DNA from: Hymenoscyphus infarciens
Taxonomy: Eukaryota; Ascomycota; Leotiomycetes; Helotiales; Helotiaceae
Direction of reading: 5' to 3'
DNA: 39,603 nt
NCBI GenBank assembly: GCA_001414345.1
Contig: LLCB01000423.1
Location: 1-39,603, forward strand
Shown: one piece after another, positions 21,602 to 30,384 of the stretch
Layout: the number at the start of each line of letters is the position of its first letter
How positions within the stretch are numbered: position 1 is the first letter of the stretch
Translations under genes and position numbers: made by a program
Notes under the pieces: model-generated
Told to the model about the DNA's origin: nothing
Seen by the model: only the letters and a program-made list of their open reading frames with translations
Databases searched by the model: none

Positions 21602-23374
21602 ATGCGACGCACTTCGGTCTCGCTGCCGACCAGAAACGTAGCTCAAGATCCCCACGAAAAAGCAGGCAGATATTCATCAACTGGCGCTCGTGACGGCGCC
21701 GTCGGCATTCTGGAGAAAGCAAAAGCCGCCTGGATGACGCAAAGTCAGCGTTCCAGGTATTTGAAGACGGGAGGAATTCTATTCTTCGTCGTCTTCTTGT
21801 TCTATTATTTATCCCCAGCTGGAGTTGATGTTTACAGTGGTGGTACGTCAAACCGTCGCAAACTGATAAGCAACACCGTGATCTAACATTATTAATCACA
21901 GGCAAAACCACTGTGACGACAGGAGGAGGCCAATCGGCATCAGACCCATCTCTAGGTACAACGAAGTGCTCGAAATCTAGCGACAAGTCAAAGCCAATTG
22001 TTCAGTATGCGCTTATGATCGATGCTGGGAGTACTGGGTCTAGAATCCATGTCTACAAATTCAATAACTGCGGGCCGACACCCGAGTTGGAAAAGGAAAC
22101 ATTCGAGATGACGGAAAAGAAGAAGGGAGGTTCTGGTTTAAGTTCTTTTGGCACCGACGCCGAGGGAGCTGCCAAGAGTCTCGATGTTCTCATGGAAGTT
22201 GCAATGAAAGAGGTACCTGATAAGCTCAAAGGATGCACACCTGTTGCAGTAAAGGCAACCGCGGGTCTTCGTTTACTCGACAAAGACCAACCTACAACAG
22301 AAAAGAGCCAGAACATTCTCGACGCCGTCCGAAACCGATTGGAGACTGTTTACCCATTCCCCGTCGTCTCCAAGGAGGAGAATGGTGTAGCTATCATGGA
22401 TGGAAAAGATGAGGGTGTTTATGCCTGGATCACTACAAACTTCTTGCTTGGCAATATTGGTGGCCCAGAGAAGACCCCAACCGCAGCAGTTTTCGATCTT
22501 GGTGGAGGTTCTACCCAGGTCGTTTTCGAGCCTAATTTCAAGCTTCCAAACAAGATGGAAGAGGGAGACCACAAGTACAAGCTTGAATTTGGTGGACGAA
22601 ACTTTGAGTTGTACCAACATTCTCACCTTGGCTATGGTCTGATGTCAGCACGGGAATCCATCCACGCAGCACTCATCTCGAACGTCCATGAAACGAAGAA
22701 GGATGATTCTACATGGATTTCCAAGCCAGTCATCAACCCATGTATTGCTCCAGGAATGGCTCGGCAAGTTGACGTTAAGCTTGAAAAGGGACACCCTCTG
22801 GGAGACAAAGTATCAGTCAACATGACAGGTCCTTCATCTGCAGCACCAGCACAGTGTCGTAAACTCGCTGAGCAAATTCTCAAGAAGGAAACCGAGTGCA
22901 CTGTAACTCCTTGCTCATTCAACGGAATCCATCAACCTTCCCTCGAGAAGACTTTCTCTCGCGAGGACGTTTACACATTCTCATACTTTTTTGACAGAAC
23001 TGATCCACTCGGAATGCCAGAGTCATACACTTTGAAGGATCTCCAACGTCTTACAGACCAAGTTTGTGGTGGTCAAGAAAGCTGGGATCTGTTTGAGAAT
23101 ATTCCCGGCGCAATGAAAGAGCTCACAGGTCGTCCTGAGCATTGTCTCGATTTGAACTTCATGATGGCTCTTTTGCACACTGGTTATGAAATGCCTATTG
23201 ACAGAGAGGTCAAGATCGCCAAGAAGATCAAGGACAACGAACTTGGTTGGTGTCTTGGAGCAAGGTAAGTCTCTATTGTTCGATTTTTAAAATTTCACAT
23301 CTAACATATTAATTAGTTTACCTTTACTCAGCCAGTCATCAGGCTGGAAATGTCGCATTAAGGAAGTTTCGTAG
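21602..23374 (+). CDS. GDA1: Golgi guanosine diphosphatase (GDA1/CD39 family)
   Basis: Exons 21602-21842, 21902-23264 and 23317-23374 give 553 residues; yeast Gda1 is 518. It hydrolyses GDP to GMP in the Golgi lumen, supplying the antiporter partner for GDP-mannose import and so supporting glycosylation. It is a type II membrane protein: a short basic cytosolic tail, then one membrane helix at about residues 56-71 (GGILFFVVFLFYYL). The apyrase regions are all present: DAGSTGSR (121-128), ATAGLR (199-204), the EGVYAW region with the catalytic Glu near 251, DLGGGSTQ (279-286), and GWCLGA, which is completed across intron 2. Both introns have clean sites (GTACGT...CACAG and GTAAGT...ATTAG). Exon 3 supplies only the last 19 codons, through SGWKCRIKEVS. 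The start is the first ATG compatible with a short cytosolic tail. Confidence 0.96.
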
Positions 23375-23749
23375 ACACTTGAGAATAGAATGCATTGTAG
23401 GAGTCAAGGATATATTGTTTTAATTATGCTGGAGGTCATGAACCACAGTACAAAAATTCATTTGTGTAAAATCTTCACAACGTATCCTTGCGTGTTTGTA
23501 CGTGCCTGATTCTGGACGAAGGTAGCGCTTGGGGGAGTTAAGGTGTGCAATCTCAGGTATGATAATGACTAAGATGTCTTTCAATGTATGTCAAGATTTT
23601 ACGTTGCCTCATTTTCATGGAATTAAATCATCTTTTCATACTTCTCTTGTTCTCTTCGTTCGGGTTTGATCGCTTTACTCCTTCGTTCCTCGCCTACTTT
23701 ATTTAATGCGTACCCGCGTTTCAAGATGCAAGTTCGAAGCCTATGCCAA
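23375..23749. other. 3' region between GDA1 and the next minus-strand ORF
   Basis: Downstream region of GDA1, AT-rich in places. The facing gene ends at 23750, so the two are convergent. No gene is seen. Confidence 0.5.
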
Positions 23750-24361
23750 TCATCGCCATCTGAAGTGTCCCTTGGACGGCGCCATAACGATAATATCACT
23801 CACTTTCCCCCAAATATTGGGGCAAATACCCGTCAAACACCCAACAGAAACGCTCTCCATCGATGAATCCACTGTGCCACCCTCATTACCAGCGTTCTCA
23901 TTCTGAATCCCTACCCCATGTTCCCCGCCTTCTCTCTCCCCATATCCGCCATCTGGAACAACCTGAGGATTCTGATTCAACTGTTGAACAACCCCAACAG
24001 CAGGTCCAACCCCCGCCCCCGCCCCCTCCCTCTCCTTCTCCAACCCCATCCTTTCCTCCAACCCCATCTCCTCGACCTCCTCCTCTAAATATCTTTCCGG
24101 CTCAACAAAATGTTTCCCTTCTCCTAATGGTCCAGAGTAATTCCCCGCATCTCGATCTACAACTCGGAGGCGTCGGGGATGGTCCTTCTTCCGGACGCAG
24201 AGGATGTGATGCTGGAAGTAGTGCATATCTCTCTCTTCTTCATTCCTGAAGGGGAGCTGGTGAGGACATTTGGGACAGTGTTTGGGAGACGGTGCGTGTG
24301 GGAGGGAGGGGTTGCGGAATGGAGGGATGATTGTTAAGTATGGATTTTGGCGGGGAGTCAT
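23750..24361 (-). CDS. Hypothetical protein with a CxxC...HxxxH zinc-finger-like motif
   Basis: An open frame of 203 codons. Near the N terminus it has HCPKCPHQLPFRNEEERDMH continuing into YFQHH, so Cys29, Cys32, His47 and His51 could bind zinc as in a slightly long C2H2 finger. The middle is acidic, Glu/Gly-rich and repetitive (VEEMGLEERMGLEKEREG). The C-terminal ~50 residues are unremarkable and may not all be coding. I recognise no family. The opposite strand has a proline-rich frame (23863-24249) that is probably the shadow of this one, because proline runs result from reading Gly/Glu codons backwards. The ATG has an A at -3. Confidence 0.5.
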   Translation of the reverse strand: MTPRQNPYLTIIPPFRNPSLPHAPSPKHCPKCPHQLPFRNEEERDMHYFQHHILCVRKKDHPRRLRVVDRDAGNYSGPLGEGKHFVEPERYLEEEVEEMGLEERMGLEKEREGAGAGVGPAVGVVQQLNQNPQVVPDGGYGEREGGEHGVGIQNENAGNEGGTVDSSMESVSVGCLTGICPNIWGKVSDIIVMAPSKGHFRWR

Positions 24362-25324
24362 TTAGTTCTCGGTCTATTACCTCGCTCGATCGCTGTGTAT
24401 CCAAGCGTATGTGACGAGAACTGGATGATGGCGAACGGATAATATGTTTAAGTTCTAGATAACTAGAAGGTGATTTGAGATGGTGATTTTATACTTTACT
24501 GTTGAGTAGCTTTGTGATTCCCATGCTGTACTGGGGTGAAAGAAGATGCAGGTGAATCATTGAATGGATTTTAAGAGATTCAAGGTTGGTTGAGTCAAGC
24601 GAGCTTTTTGCTCCCTAACCTACACCTAGACTTTTGCTTTCATATCATTTGATTTACATACATGTCAGACCTAGCATCCGCTAATTTCGAGCGAGAAATG
24701 AAAAGAGCTAGAGATCTAAGTGAGTGAAACCAAGTCAGCCATGAAATTCAATCATAATCTTATAAGGCCCAGAGAGTTTTGAAAAGAGGACTGACTGAGT
24801 TGGGGGGAAAAACTTTCTCAAACGCCTAGAAGCATAATTACTAAACGTCTCCCCGAATAATAATTCCATACGCAGATATATAGTTGCCGGTGAACTTGTT
24901 TCTCAACTTCCATTTCCCCGCGTTTCGACAAAGATTACACATATCAAAGGGCTCACATCGATTAAACACGCCCAAAAGGGTAGGAATGTAGTTTGAATTT
25001 ACCAACAATGTAAATTTGAGGAAAGGCGAGGGCTTTTATACGAAAACCAGAAATCTAACAGCAGATAATGGCACGGAGAAACGCAAGGATAGTAGTAGAA
25101 AATGCTTTCTAGTAATTTGAGGAACCAAAAACGTAGAAAAGAGGATGAAATGAGGTCCTCGTAGGAAAATTCAACATGTCCTTACAAGAATCGTGTCTGC
25201 TTACACGAGTAGGTAATGAGTTGATCACTCCATCTCAGAGCAGATAGTAACATCTTGAAGTATTTTTTCTGACAACTCCATCCTACGAAGAAGACGATGC
25301 TGCATCATCTTCGAACAACCTCTG
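24362..25324. other. Intergenic region; possible small spliced ORF at 24662
   Basis: No long frame exists. At 24662 a plus-strand ATG opens MSDLASANFEREMKRARDL, then a GTGAGT donor at the point where the frame would stop shortly after. An acceptor about 50 nt on would give a peptide of roughly 29 residues. This is too weak to call as a gene. The rest holds the promoter side of the 23750-24361 gene and the 3' side of the SprT-like gene. Confidence 0.3.
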
Positions 25325-25876
25325 TCACTCCGAATCACAATTATCAATATGGCCCCAGAAAGTGGGATCCAATCCCCAACGCTCTAATTGCTCCTTGTTA
25401 GGCTGATATCGCTCGTGACACATGGAGAGTTTTACGCGGTCAATGGTCCAAACATCTGCCTCCCAATCTACAGTCTGCTGTAGAATCGAACTCAAATGTA
25501 CTATGCAATCCGCCCAAGTTGGACCATGACTGTGCTCACATTTCCCCTCACCACCCAACGGAGCAAGATTTAGGGGTATGCAGCAACGATTCTGGCATGA
25601 GTATTGATGCACAAAAGCGTGGACCATCTCATGGAGTAGGGTACCGATTTGAAGCTCCACTTTGCTGTGATGATAAAGCTCTATAGTCTCAATTTTGTCG
25701 ATGTAAATCCCCTTGAGTCCCTCGTCTGCTCCCTTGGGACTACGATTCTCAACAATCGGAGCTGTCCCACTAAGAGGCTTACCAAAGAGCCACGAGTTGA
25801 AAAGGTTGAACCATGAGGACAAAAGGGCTTTTAAATCGTCTTCTGTAGGATTTTTAGGAAGTGGGAAAGAAAACAT
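25325..25876 (-). CDS. SprT-like zinc metalloprotease domain protein (possibly 5'-truncated or disrupted)
   Basis: From the only usable ATG (25876) the frame encodes 183 residues. It contains LLHEMVHAFVH, the HExxH zinc site (His82, Glu83, His86), and 31 residues further on the third-ligand region EHSHGPTWADC (His117). This pattern is diagnostic of SprT-like proteins, the family of SPRTN/Wss1-like DNA-protein-crosslink proteases. The frame stays open upstream of the ATG to a TAG at 26045-26047, with family-like text such as DDWETDHC and LEQRSFLDLPHSAYQFIEKE. It resumes open beyond the TAG for about another 50 codons. So either an intron removes the TAG or the gene is broken by a nonsense mutation. 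The C terminus (DPTFWGHIDNCDSE) is intact. Confidence 0.75.
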   Translation of the reverse strand: MFSFPLPKNPTEDDLKALLSSWFNLFNSWLFGKPLSGTAPIVENRSPKGADEGLKGIYIDKIETIELYHHSKVELQIGTLLHEMVHAFVHQYSCQNRCCIPLNLAPLGGEGKCEHSHGPTWADCIVHLSSILQQTVDWEADVWTIDRVKLSMCHERYQPNKEQLERWGLDPTFWGHIDNCDSE

Positions 25877-26192
25877 AGCTTTCTCTTTCTCAATAAACTG
25901 ATATGCGCTATGAGGAAGATCCAAGAAACTTCTTTGCTCCAATACACAATATGAGTATTTTTTAAAGCAGTGGTCTGTCTCCCAATCGTCTATAATTCGA
26001 CGGTGTGACTTTTGGTCTTTTAGAACTTTATCAACAATTAGCTCCTAGTAGTCGTAAATCTTCTTACTATCTGAAGCACGCTCGAAATGGAGTTTGGGCA
26101 GTACAAAGGACTTCTGATCCGAAAAGGCTGTAGTGTGTATTTTGTCATTTGTCTTACTACCTTTTCCGAAATTGTGGTTTAATGATTGTTTT
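25877..26192 (-). pseudogene. Upstream frame extension of the SprT-like gene, interrupted by TAG
   Basis: In the same frame as the SprT domain, about 56 codons lie between the TAG (26045-26047) and the annotated ATG, including LIVDKVLKDQKSHRRIIDDW. A further ~48 open codons lie upstream of the TAG, including SFVLPKLHFERASDSKKIYDY. Neither part has an ATG. The TAG could derive from a CAG glutamine codon by one C-to-T change. A possible intron is 51 nt long, from GTAAGAAGATTT to an AAAAG acceptor, but that acceptor is weak. Confidence 0.45.
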
Positions 26193-27137
26193 TACAAGAC
26201 TGAATCGATAGTAGCTGGTGTAGGATGTAGGCACTCATATCGATAAATAAACAGTTTGTTCTCACCCATCCGACTGACTTTTTCTTTTCTTGTCAAAGGA
26301 TATTATTCCAAATTCTTTGGCGTAGACTACCCAGTATCAAAGAACATAATTCTCCTCTTCAAAATAGTTAAAGGAAGTTACCATCGTTCCGAGCTTCTTC
26401 TCGAGTGCACAAGAGTCAACTAGAGAGCCTCTTAATATGTAAGTTTCTGCAGTATCTTTTTGCACGCTGATAAACCAGCCTCGTAGAAGCTAGCGAGTTT
26501 TGGACCAGTTAAAGACCGAGCTCACAAAAGCGGCAATCTTTCGAATAGGGCTGAACCTGAAATCTGGATCACTGAGATCTCTGAGCAGGGTTTTAAGCTT
26601 TCAGTTGGGTCAGTCCCGCCTCTGCCCCATATCCGTTTGAATTTGTCACCAAATTCTTCAGATTTACGCTTGGTCCTGCTCAGACTTCTGAACCCGACGA
26701 GAAAACAAGACGAGAGTGGTTTTAACAGAAGAAAAAACAGCGAGTATCAAAAAATAGTAAAGGGTGTGAACTATTACGGCGTTGAACTCTATAGCCTTCA
26801 TGGTTTCGGGCGAACTGACACAAGGACGCTTTGCGGTCAGACTTTGGCGTAGCAGTAAAACTGTAGTACTCAGGGCACTCGCCCAAAGTCTCGAGACTTC
26901 AGTCCCTATATCGTTGGATACTGCTGTGGGTTGCGCACTTTGCAAGTATGTAATGCAATAACCTGGTAATCTTTTGTGTCTGGCTTTATCATAATATCTC
27001 GTTCACTTCGTTTTGTCTCTTCGCTGTTAGGTACGTGGATCGATCGATAGGTTTCGGACAAGGTTTTCTTCAAATCTGTACGAAAAGTAGGAGCAAGTGT
27101 ACAACCTCAATCCCTTTGTAAGTGAAAAGCTTTCCAT
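26193..27137. other. Gene-poor stretch between the SprT-like gene and RPS29
   Basis: Ordinary composition. Open frames of 60-93 codons lie on both strands around 26640-26945 but overlap each other and show no domain. It may include 5' exons of the SprT-like gene that I could not resolve. No tRNA-type B box was found. Confidence 0.35.
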
Positions 27138-27359
27138 TCAGTCAAGAGCAATGTACGTTCGGGCATCGTAACCGTCCTCCAATACCACACATTCCTCCCT
27201 TCCCTCGAGAAACCCTTCCATCTCAAAGAGCAAAAATAGCTGGTGATTCACCCCATCCGTAAACTCCATGCCATGTGTAACCGTCCGTCCGATCGAGGTT
27301 GTCACTTTTGCCCAGTTCTCAGAAATCGATTTGGAGGCATTCTTGCCGGTGAGGGTAAT
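27138..27359 (-). other. 73-codon open frame continuing directly past the RPS29 stop codon
   Basis: Immediately after the RPS29 TAA (27360-27362), and in the same frame, 73 sense codons run to a TGA at 27138-27140. Codons look like genuine coding sequence (purine-first, GAG/GAC/GGT/TAC-rich). The text includes [20 protein letters not shown] and FEMEGFLEGREECVVLEDGY. I recognise no domain. An AAG acceptor at CACCGGCAAG, just after the TAA, would join phase 0 to RPS29 exon 2 and produce a C-terminally extended RPS29. Otherwise it is an independent short gene starting at an internal ATG (44 codons), or chance. Confidence 0.4.
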
Positions 27360-27730
27360 TTAACGGTGCTGTAGTAAAGTCCAATGTGTCAGGTTTTGGT
27401 GATCTTAGGGATGTTGCTGGGTATATGGTGGTTGCGAGGGCGAGATTCCTTACCTTGACAAATCCAATATCGGCTGCCTTCTCTCTGAAGCATTGTCTGC
27501 AGATGTTCAATCCATACTTGCGGATGAGACCAGCTTTGTGTGTGCAGACGCGGCTTTAATTCCAGTTAGCCCAATGTATTCCCCAATGTATTCTTTCATG
27601 ACCCCTCCCCCTCACAGAAGTATATCCTCATTTGTGCTGCGGCGCTCGAGTCGTGGGGTGGTACGTACCATTCGCGGGCGCCCTTTCCGTAGGTTCGGGG
27701 TCTGGAGTTCCAGACTGATTCGTGAGACAT
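27360..27730 (-). CDS. RPS29: 40S ribosomal protein S29 (uS14)
   Basis: Three exons (27730-27669, 27553-27454, 27368-27360) encode 56 residues, the normal eukaryotic uS14 length. The protein begins [20 protein letters not shown] and ends DIGFVKHR. It has the zinc ribbon of two CxxC pairs (Cys21/Cys24 and Cys39/Cys42). uS14 sits in the head of the small ribosomal subunit. Intron 1 (GTACGT ... GCTAACTGGAATTAAAG) splits the first zinc-binding Cys codon (TG|C). Intron 2 (GTAAGG ... CCTGAC ... CTACAG) leaves only nine nucleotides, HR and the stop, in exon 3. Intron 1 uses an AAG acceptor. The gene is divergent from a small acidic protein gene at 28010. Confidence 0.97.
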
Positions 27731-28009
27731 TTTGGAGATGCGATTTGACGATTCGAGGTGTTCGGTACGTCTAAGAGATCTCGTCGGAGGTGGATTGGCG
27801 GGTTGTCGTGTCGGTATGAAATTATCGAAATATCTCGCGAAATTAGCCGCGGTGGGCGATTTGTTAGGGCTCTTAGGTAAGGCGGTGAGGCTATTTCACG
27901 TGATACGGCAGAATAGGTGGAGCATGAGGTGAAGGCTGCAAGTTCAGCCTTGCCAAAACAAACAAACCCTCTTCCCCAATTTAGCAACAAACAATCCTAA
28001 TCATCCAAG
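27731..28009. promoter_or_regulatory. Compact bidirectional promoter between RPS29 and the 104-residue protein gene
   Basis: Only 279 bp separate the two ATGs, so both transcripts must start inside this stretch. Two copies of a TCGAAATATCTCG-like / CGAGGT-type sequence lie around 27770-27840. The right side is CT/CA-rich like a fungal 5' UTR. No established ribosomal-protein promoter motif could be assigned by eye. Confidence 0.6.
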
Positions 28010-28374
28010 ATGGTAAGCCTACCCAAAGCCCTTATTAAATCGCTACTAACATCTCATCGAAGTCCAAAGACTCTTCCTACACCTACGTTCACTTCACTCG
28101 AGCAAGAGACGCGGACCTCTTCGAAGACTTCTGCAAAGACAAACTTCCAGACGATGAAATCTACGTTCCTCCTCATAATCAACCAATCAACCCAGAGGAC
28201 GAAGATGATGTAGTACCGGATCAGCATGCAGCATTTGGCATCCAGCGTGCAACACAGAAAACCAAAGAACCTGCTTGGAAAGACCTGGGATTGGCAGAGT
28301 TGATGAAGAAAGGTCCTGAGAGGACTCGACCAAGTGGAGGTGCTTTCAAAGCGTCGAAGACTCTACCAAGATGA
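28010..28374 (+). CDS. Conserved-looking 104-residue acidic protein, intron directly after the ATG
   Basis: Exon 1 is the ATG alone (28010-28012). A 50-nt intron follows (GTAAGC ... CTACTAAC ... CATCGAAG, 28013-28062), then exon 2 (28063-28374, TGA stop). The protein begins MSKDSSYTYVHFTRARDADL and continues FEDFCKDKLPDDEIYVPPHN. It has an acidic patch PEDEDDVVPD near residues 45-54 and a basic tail ending FKASKTLPR. Without the intron the frame starting at this ATG is different and meaningless, while exon 2 is open throughout with clean codon use. I do not recognise a family, and no function is claimed. Its divergence from RPS29 over 279 bp could mean co-regulation. Confidence 0.82.
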
Positions 28375-29180
28375 ATAATGAGGGAGATGTTGCGGGGAGT
28401 ATGTTATGGTACGAGCTTCTACTGGCTGTTCCAGAAGCAAGCCAAACCAATTCTCGCAACTCTGGGCTCTGCATACACAACTGCTCGAACAAGGCAAAGT
28501 CATATTCTTTCTTATGGGAGGCATGGTCGCTGTGATAGAGGGTTCGAGGAAGAGTGTACAGTGGGTAGTACTTTCGAGTAGGAATGGGTATTTATCATGG
28601 AGTTTTGGCCAGGGGAGTTCGACAAAGATACCCGGTATACTGTCAAATACGACAATGAAGCAGAGGAATTGGTCAAGTGAGAAATATTCAATTTGAGAAT
28701 TTGCCTTCACTTTGGGTTTATGATTATAAAATTGACAATTTCGTCAGTGACTTGAGGAGTTTTTGTTTCTTTGAATAGCGCACTTCCTCTCTCGAAATTG
28801 AGAATCAGGAGAGCAAAAGTCCTTGAAGAAGAGGACTTTGGCCAGTAAATATTTACACGACGGGGAATAGGTTCTTTTTTATATGATGAACAACACATCT
28901 TCGCTCACAATTATCATTGGGAACCCCAAGTAGTCTTTTGATAGAACTACGAGGGCAGAATTCAGTTGAGTCTCAAGTACTCTTCATACGTGCAACACTC
29001 CTGTCTTATAAAAAAGTTCCATAGGTTTATCTATCACAAGAGAAGCCCAGACCGAACGCTCCATCCTAACTCCGTCCATGCCCTTTACGCCTACCAAATA
29101 GTCAAATCTCCCACGTTCTTTCTTGCTGTACCGGTTTATGTTCCTATCGAACCTCTTTCTCTCTATAAAACACCCCATCT
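28375..29180. other. Convergent 3' region between the 104-residue gene and TRS31
   Basis: Both neighbours end facing this stretch. Overlapping frames of 60-115 codons on both strands (28363-28710) have no recognisable domain. One plus-strand frame (28378-28581) continues in the register of the upstream gene after its stop, but I see no protein-family signal in it. Confidence 0.4.
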
Positions 29181-29936
29181 CTACCTTGGCAAGAAACCCT
29201 CCCTCTCCACAATCTCCTCCTGGAACTTCACCAAAAACACCGTCTTCCCAGGCCATAACTCCCCCTCCTCCCCCTTCCCAACACTATGAGCCGTAACCTT
29301 AGCCGGAAACCCCGCTCCATCACAACACCCCTCCACAATACCGGCCACATATGCCGCACAGTTAAGTTGGTTCATCTCCTTGGGCACACTGATATACTGG
29401 TTCACCAACGGTTCATTATCGGAAATCATGTATTCTTCGGGGGTATCTGGGTTCGAGGATTTCTCGAGGGCGTCTGCGGGTCGGGAGAAGAGGTGACGCC
29501 AGAGGGTTGTGGTGATGAATTGGAGGAGGGCGATGATGTGGAGGGGTCGGGTTTGGGAGCGCGCTGGTTCGCGGTATAGGAGGAGATCCAGGAGTTTAAG
29601 ACCTATTGGGTGGCCTTGGACGTTTAATCTAGTATCCAAATCCAAAATCAGCATCTATTTCCCCAATATTCGCCCTGTAGATGCCCTAGGTGACCAAGAA
29701 AGAACCTACCGCTTTTCCAGATCCTGAATCCCAGTAACCCTCTTCTGCGCATAACTAACCATCTCCCCAAACAAATACGCAAAGCTCGCCTGGCTCAATT
29801 CTTGCGTCCGACTGCGATTTAATGGTCGGTGATATATGGTTTTGCCGCTGGATGGGTATTTGAGGCCTTGCTGGCTAGAGCGTTGGTTTTGCGACTGCGA
29901 GCCTAGAGGCGGCTTTACGGGTTGGGAGGATGCCAT
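29181..29936 (-). CDS. TRS31: TRAPP complex subunit Trs31 / TRAPPC5
   Basis: Two exons (29936-29710 and 29628-29181) encode 224 residues. TRAPPC5 is a Bet3-fold subunit of the core TRAPP complexes, which tether vesicles and act as nucleotide-exchange factors for Rab GTPases (Ypt1 in yeast) in ER-Golgi traffic. Diagnostic text: EKRLNVQGHPIGLKLLDLL across the splice junction, EEYMISDNEPLVNQYISVPK, and LNCAAYVAGIVEG followed by DGAGFPAKVTAHSV, ending TVFLVKFQEEIVERE. The intron is 81 nt (GTAGGT ... GGATACTAG) and splits an Arg codon (CG|A). The ~45-residue N-terminal extension, rich in Ser/Gln/Pro, is usual for fungal forms. I chose the ATG at 29936 over one seven codons upstream because MASSQPVKPP is the simpler start. 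Next to it lies a lipid-transfer gene, also of the secretory/membrane system. Confidence 0.95.
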
Positions 29937-30384
29937 GGTGCTTGATTTGGAGAGCAAATTATCTGTGGCATCGATTCAGATATGTGATCCGAGGGTTTCA
30001 GGGTGGTGGGTGGTGCATTTGAGGGGTTCGAGTTGGTGATGTGTTTTGTGAGGTTCTAGAGCTCCGTTTGTTGAAGCGAGAGCTTCGAGCTTCACAAAAG
30101 TTCACGGTCACAGAAAACTGATAGATTATCAACAACGTTAACTTGTCACTGGATGAATAGTGTTTTAATTTCATTACTTTCAGACTGTATGTACACTCTC
30201 CTCTCTGAAACCCAAATCTATTGTGGGTGGTTTCTTCTCAATCCGCTAAAAGCAACGCAACCGCTTGTTGCCATATCAAGGTCTATAACCAAGCTCATCA
30301 TCTTCGGGAACTTGTCTCTGAAAATTCCAAATGAATACAAAAAACCTCCCCGCAGTCAGATACCTATGCGTTTTTTTTTTTGGT
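29937..30384. other. Promoter side of TRS31 and 3' side of the Pdr16-like gene
   Basis: A 448-bp tandem (minus-minus) intergenic region. A T10 tract lies at about 30370-30379, just downstream of the Pdr16-like stop and possibly part of its 3' end. No other feature recognised. Confidence 0.5.

Noticed and set aside
23863..24249. Proline-rich 128-codon plus-strand frame
   Set aside because: The Pro run mirrors Gly/Glu-rich codons of the minus-strand zinc-finger-like ORF, which has the better motif.
26637..26945. Overlapping 71- and 93-codon frames on both strands
   Set aside because: Neither shows a domain or a clear start context; treated as chance.
28363..28710. 115-codon minus-strand and 96-codon plus-strand frames
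   Set aside because: They overlap in opposite directions in a convergent 3' region and neither resembles a known protein.
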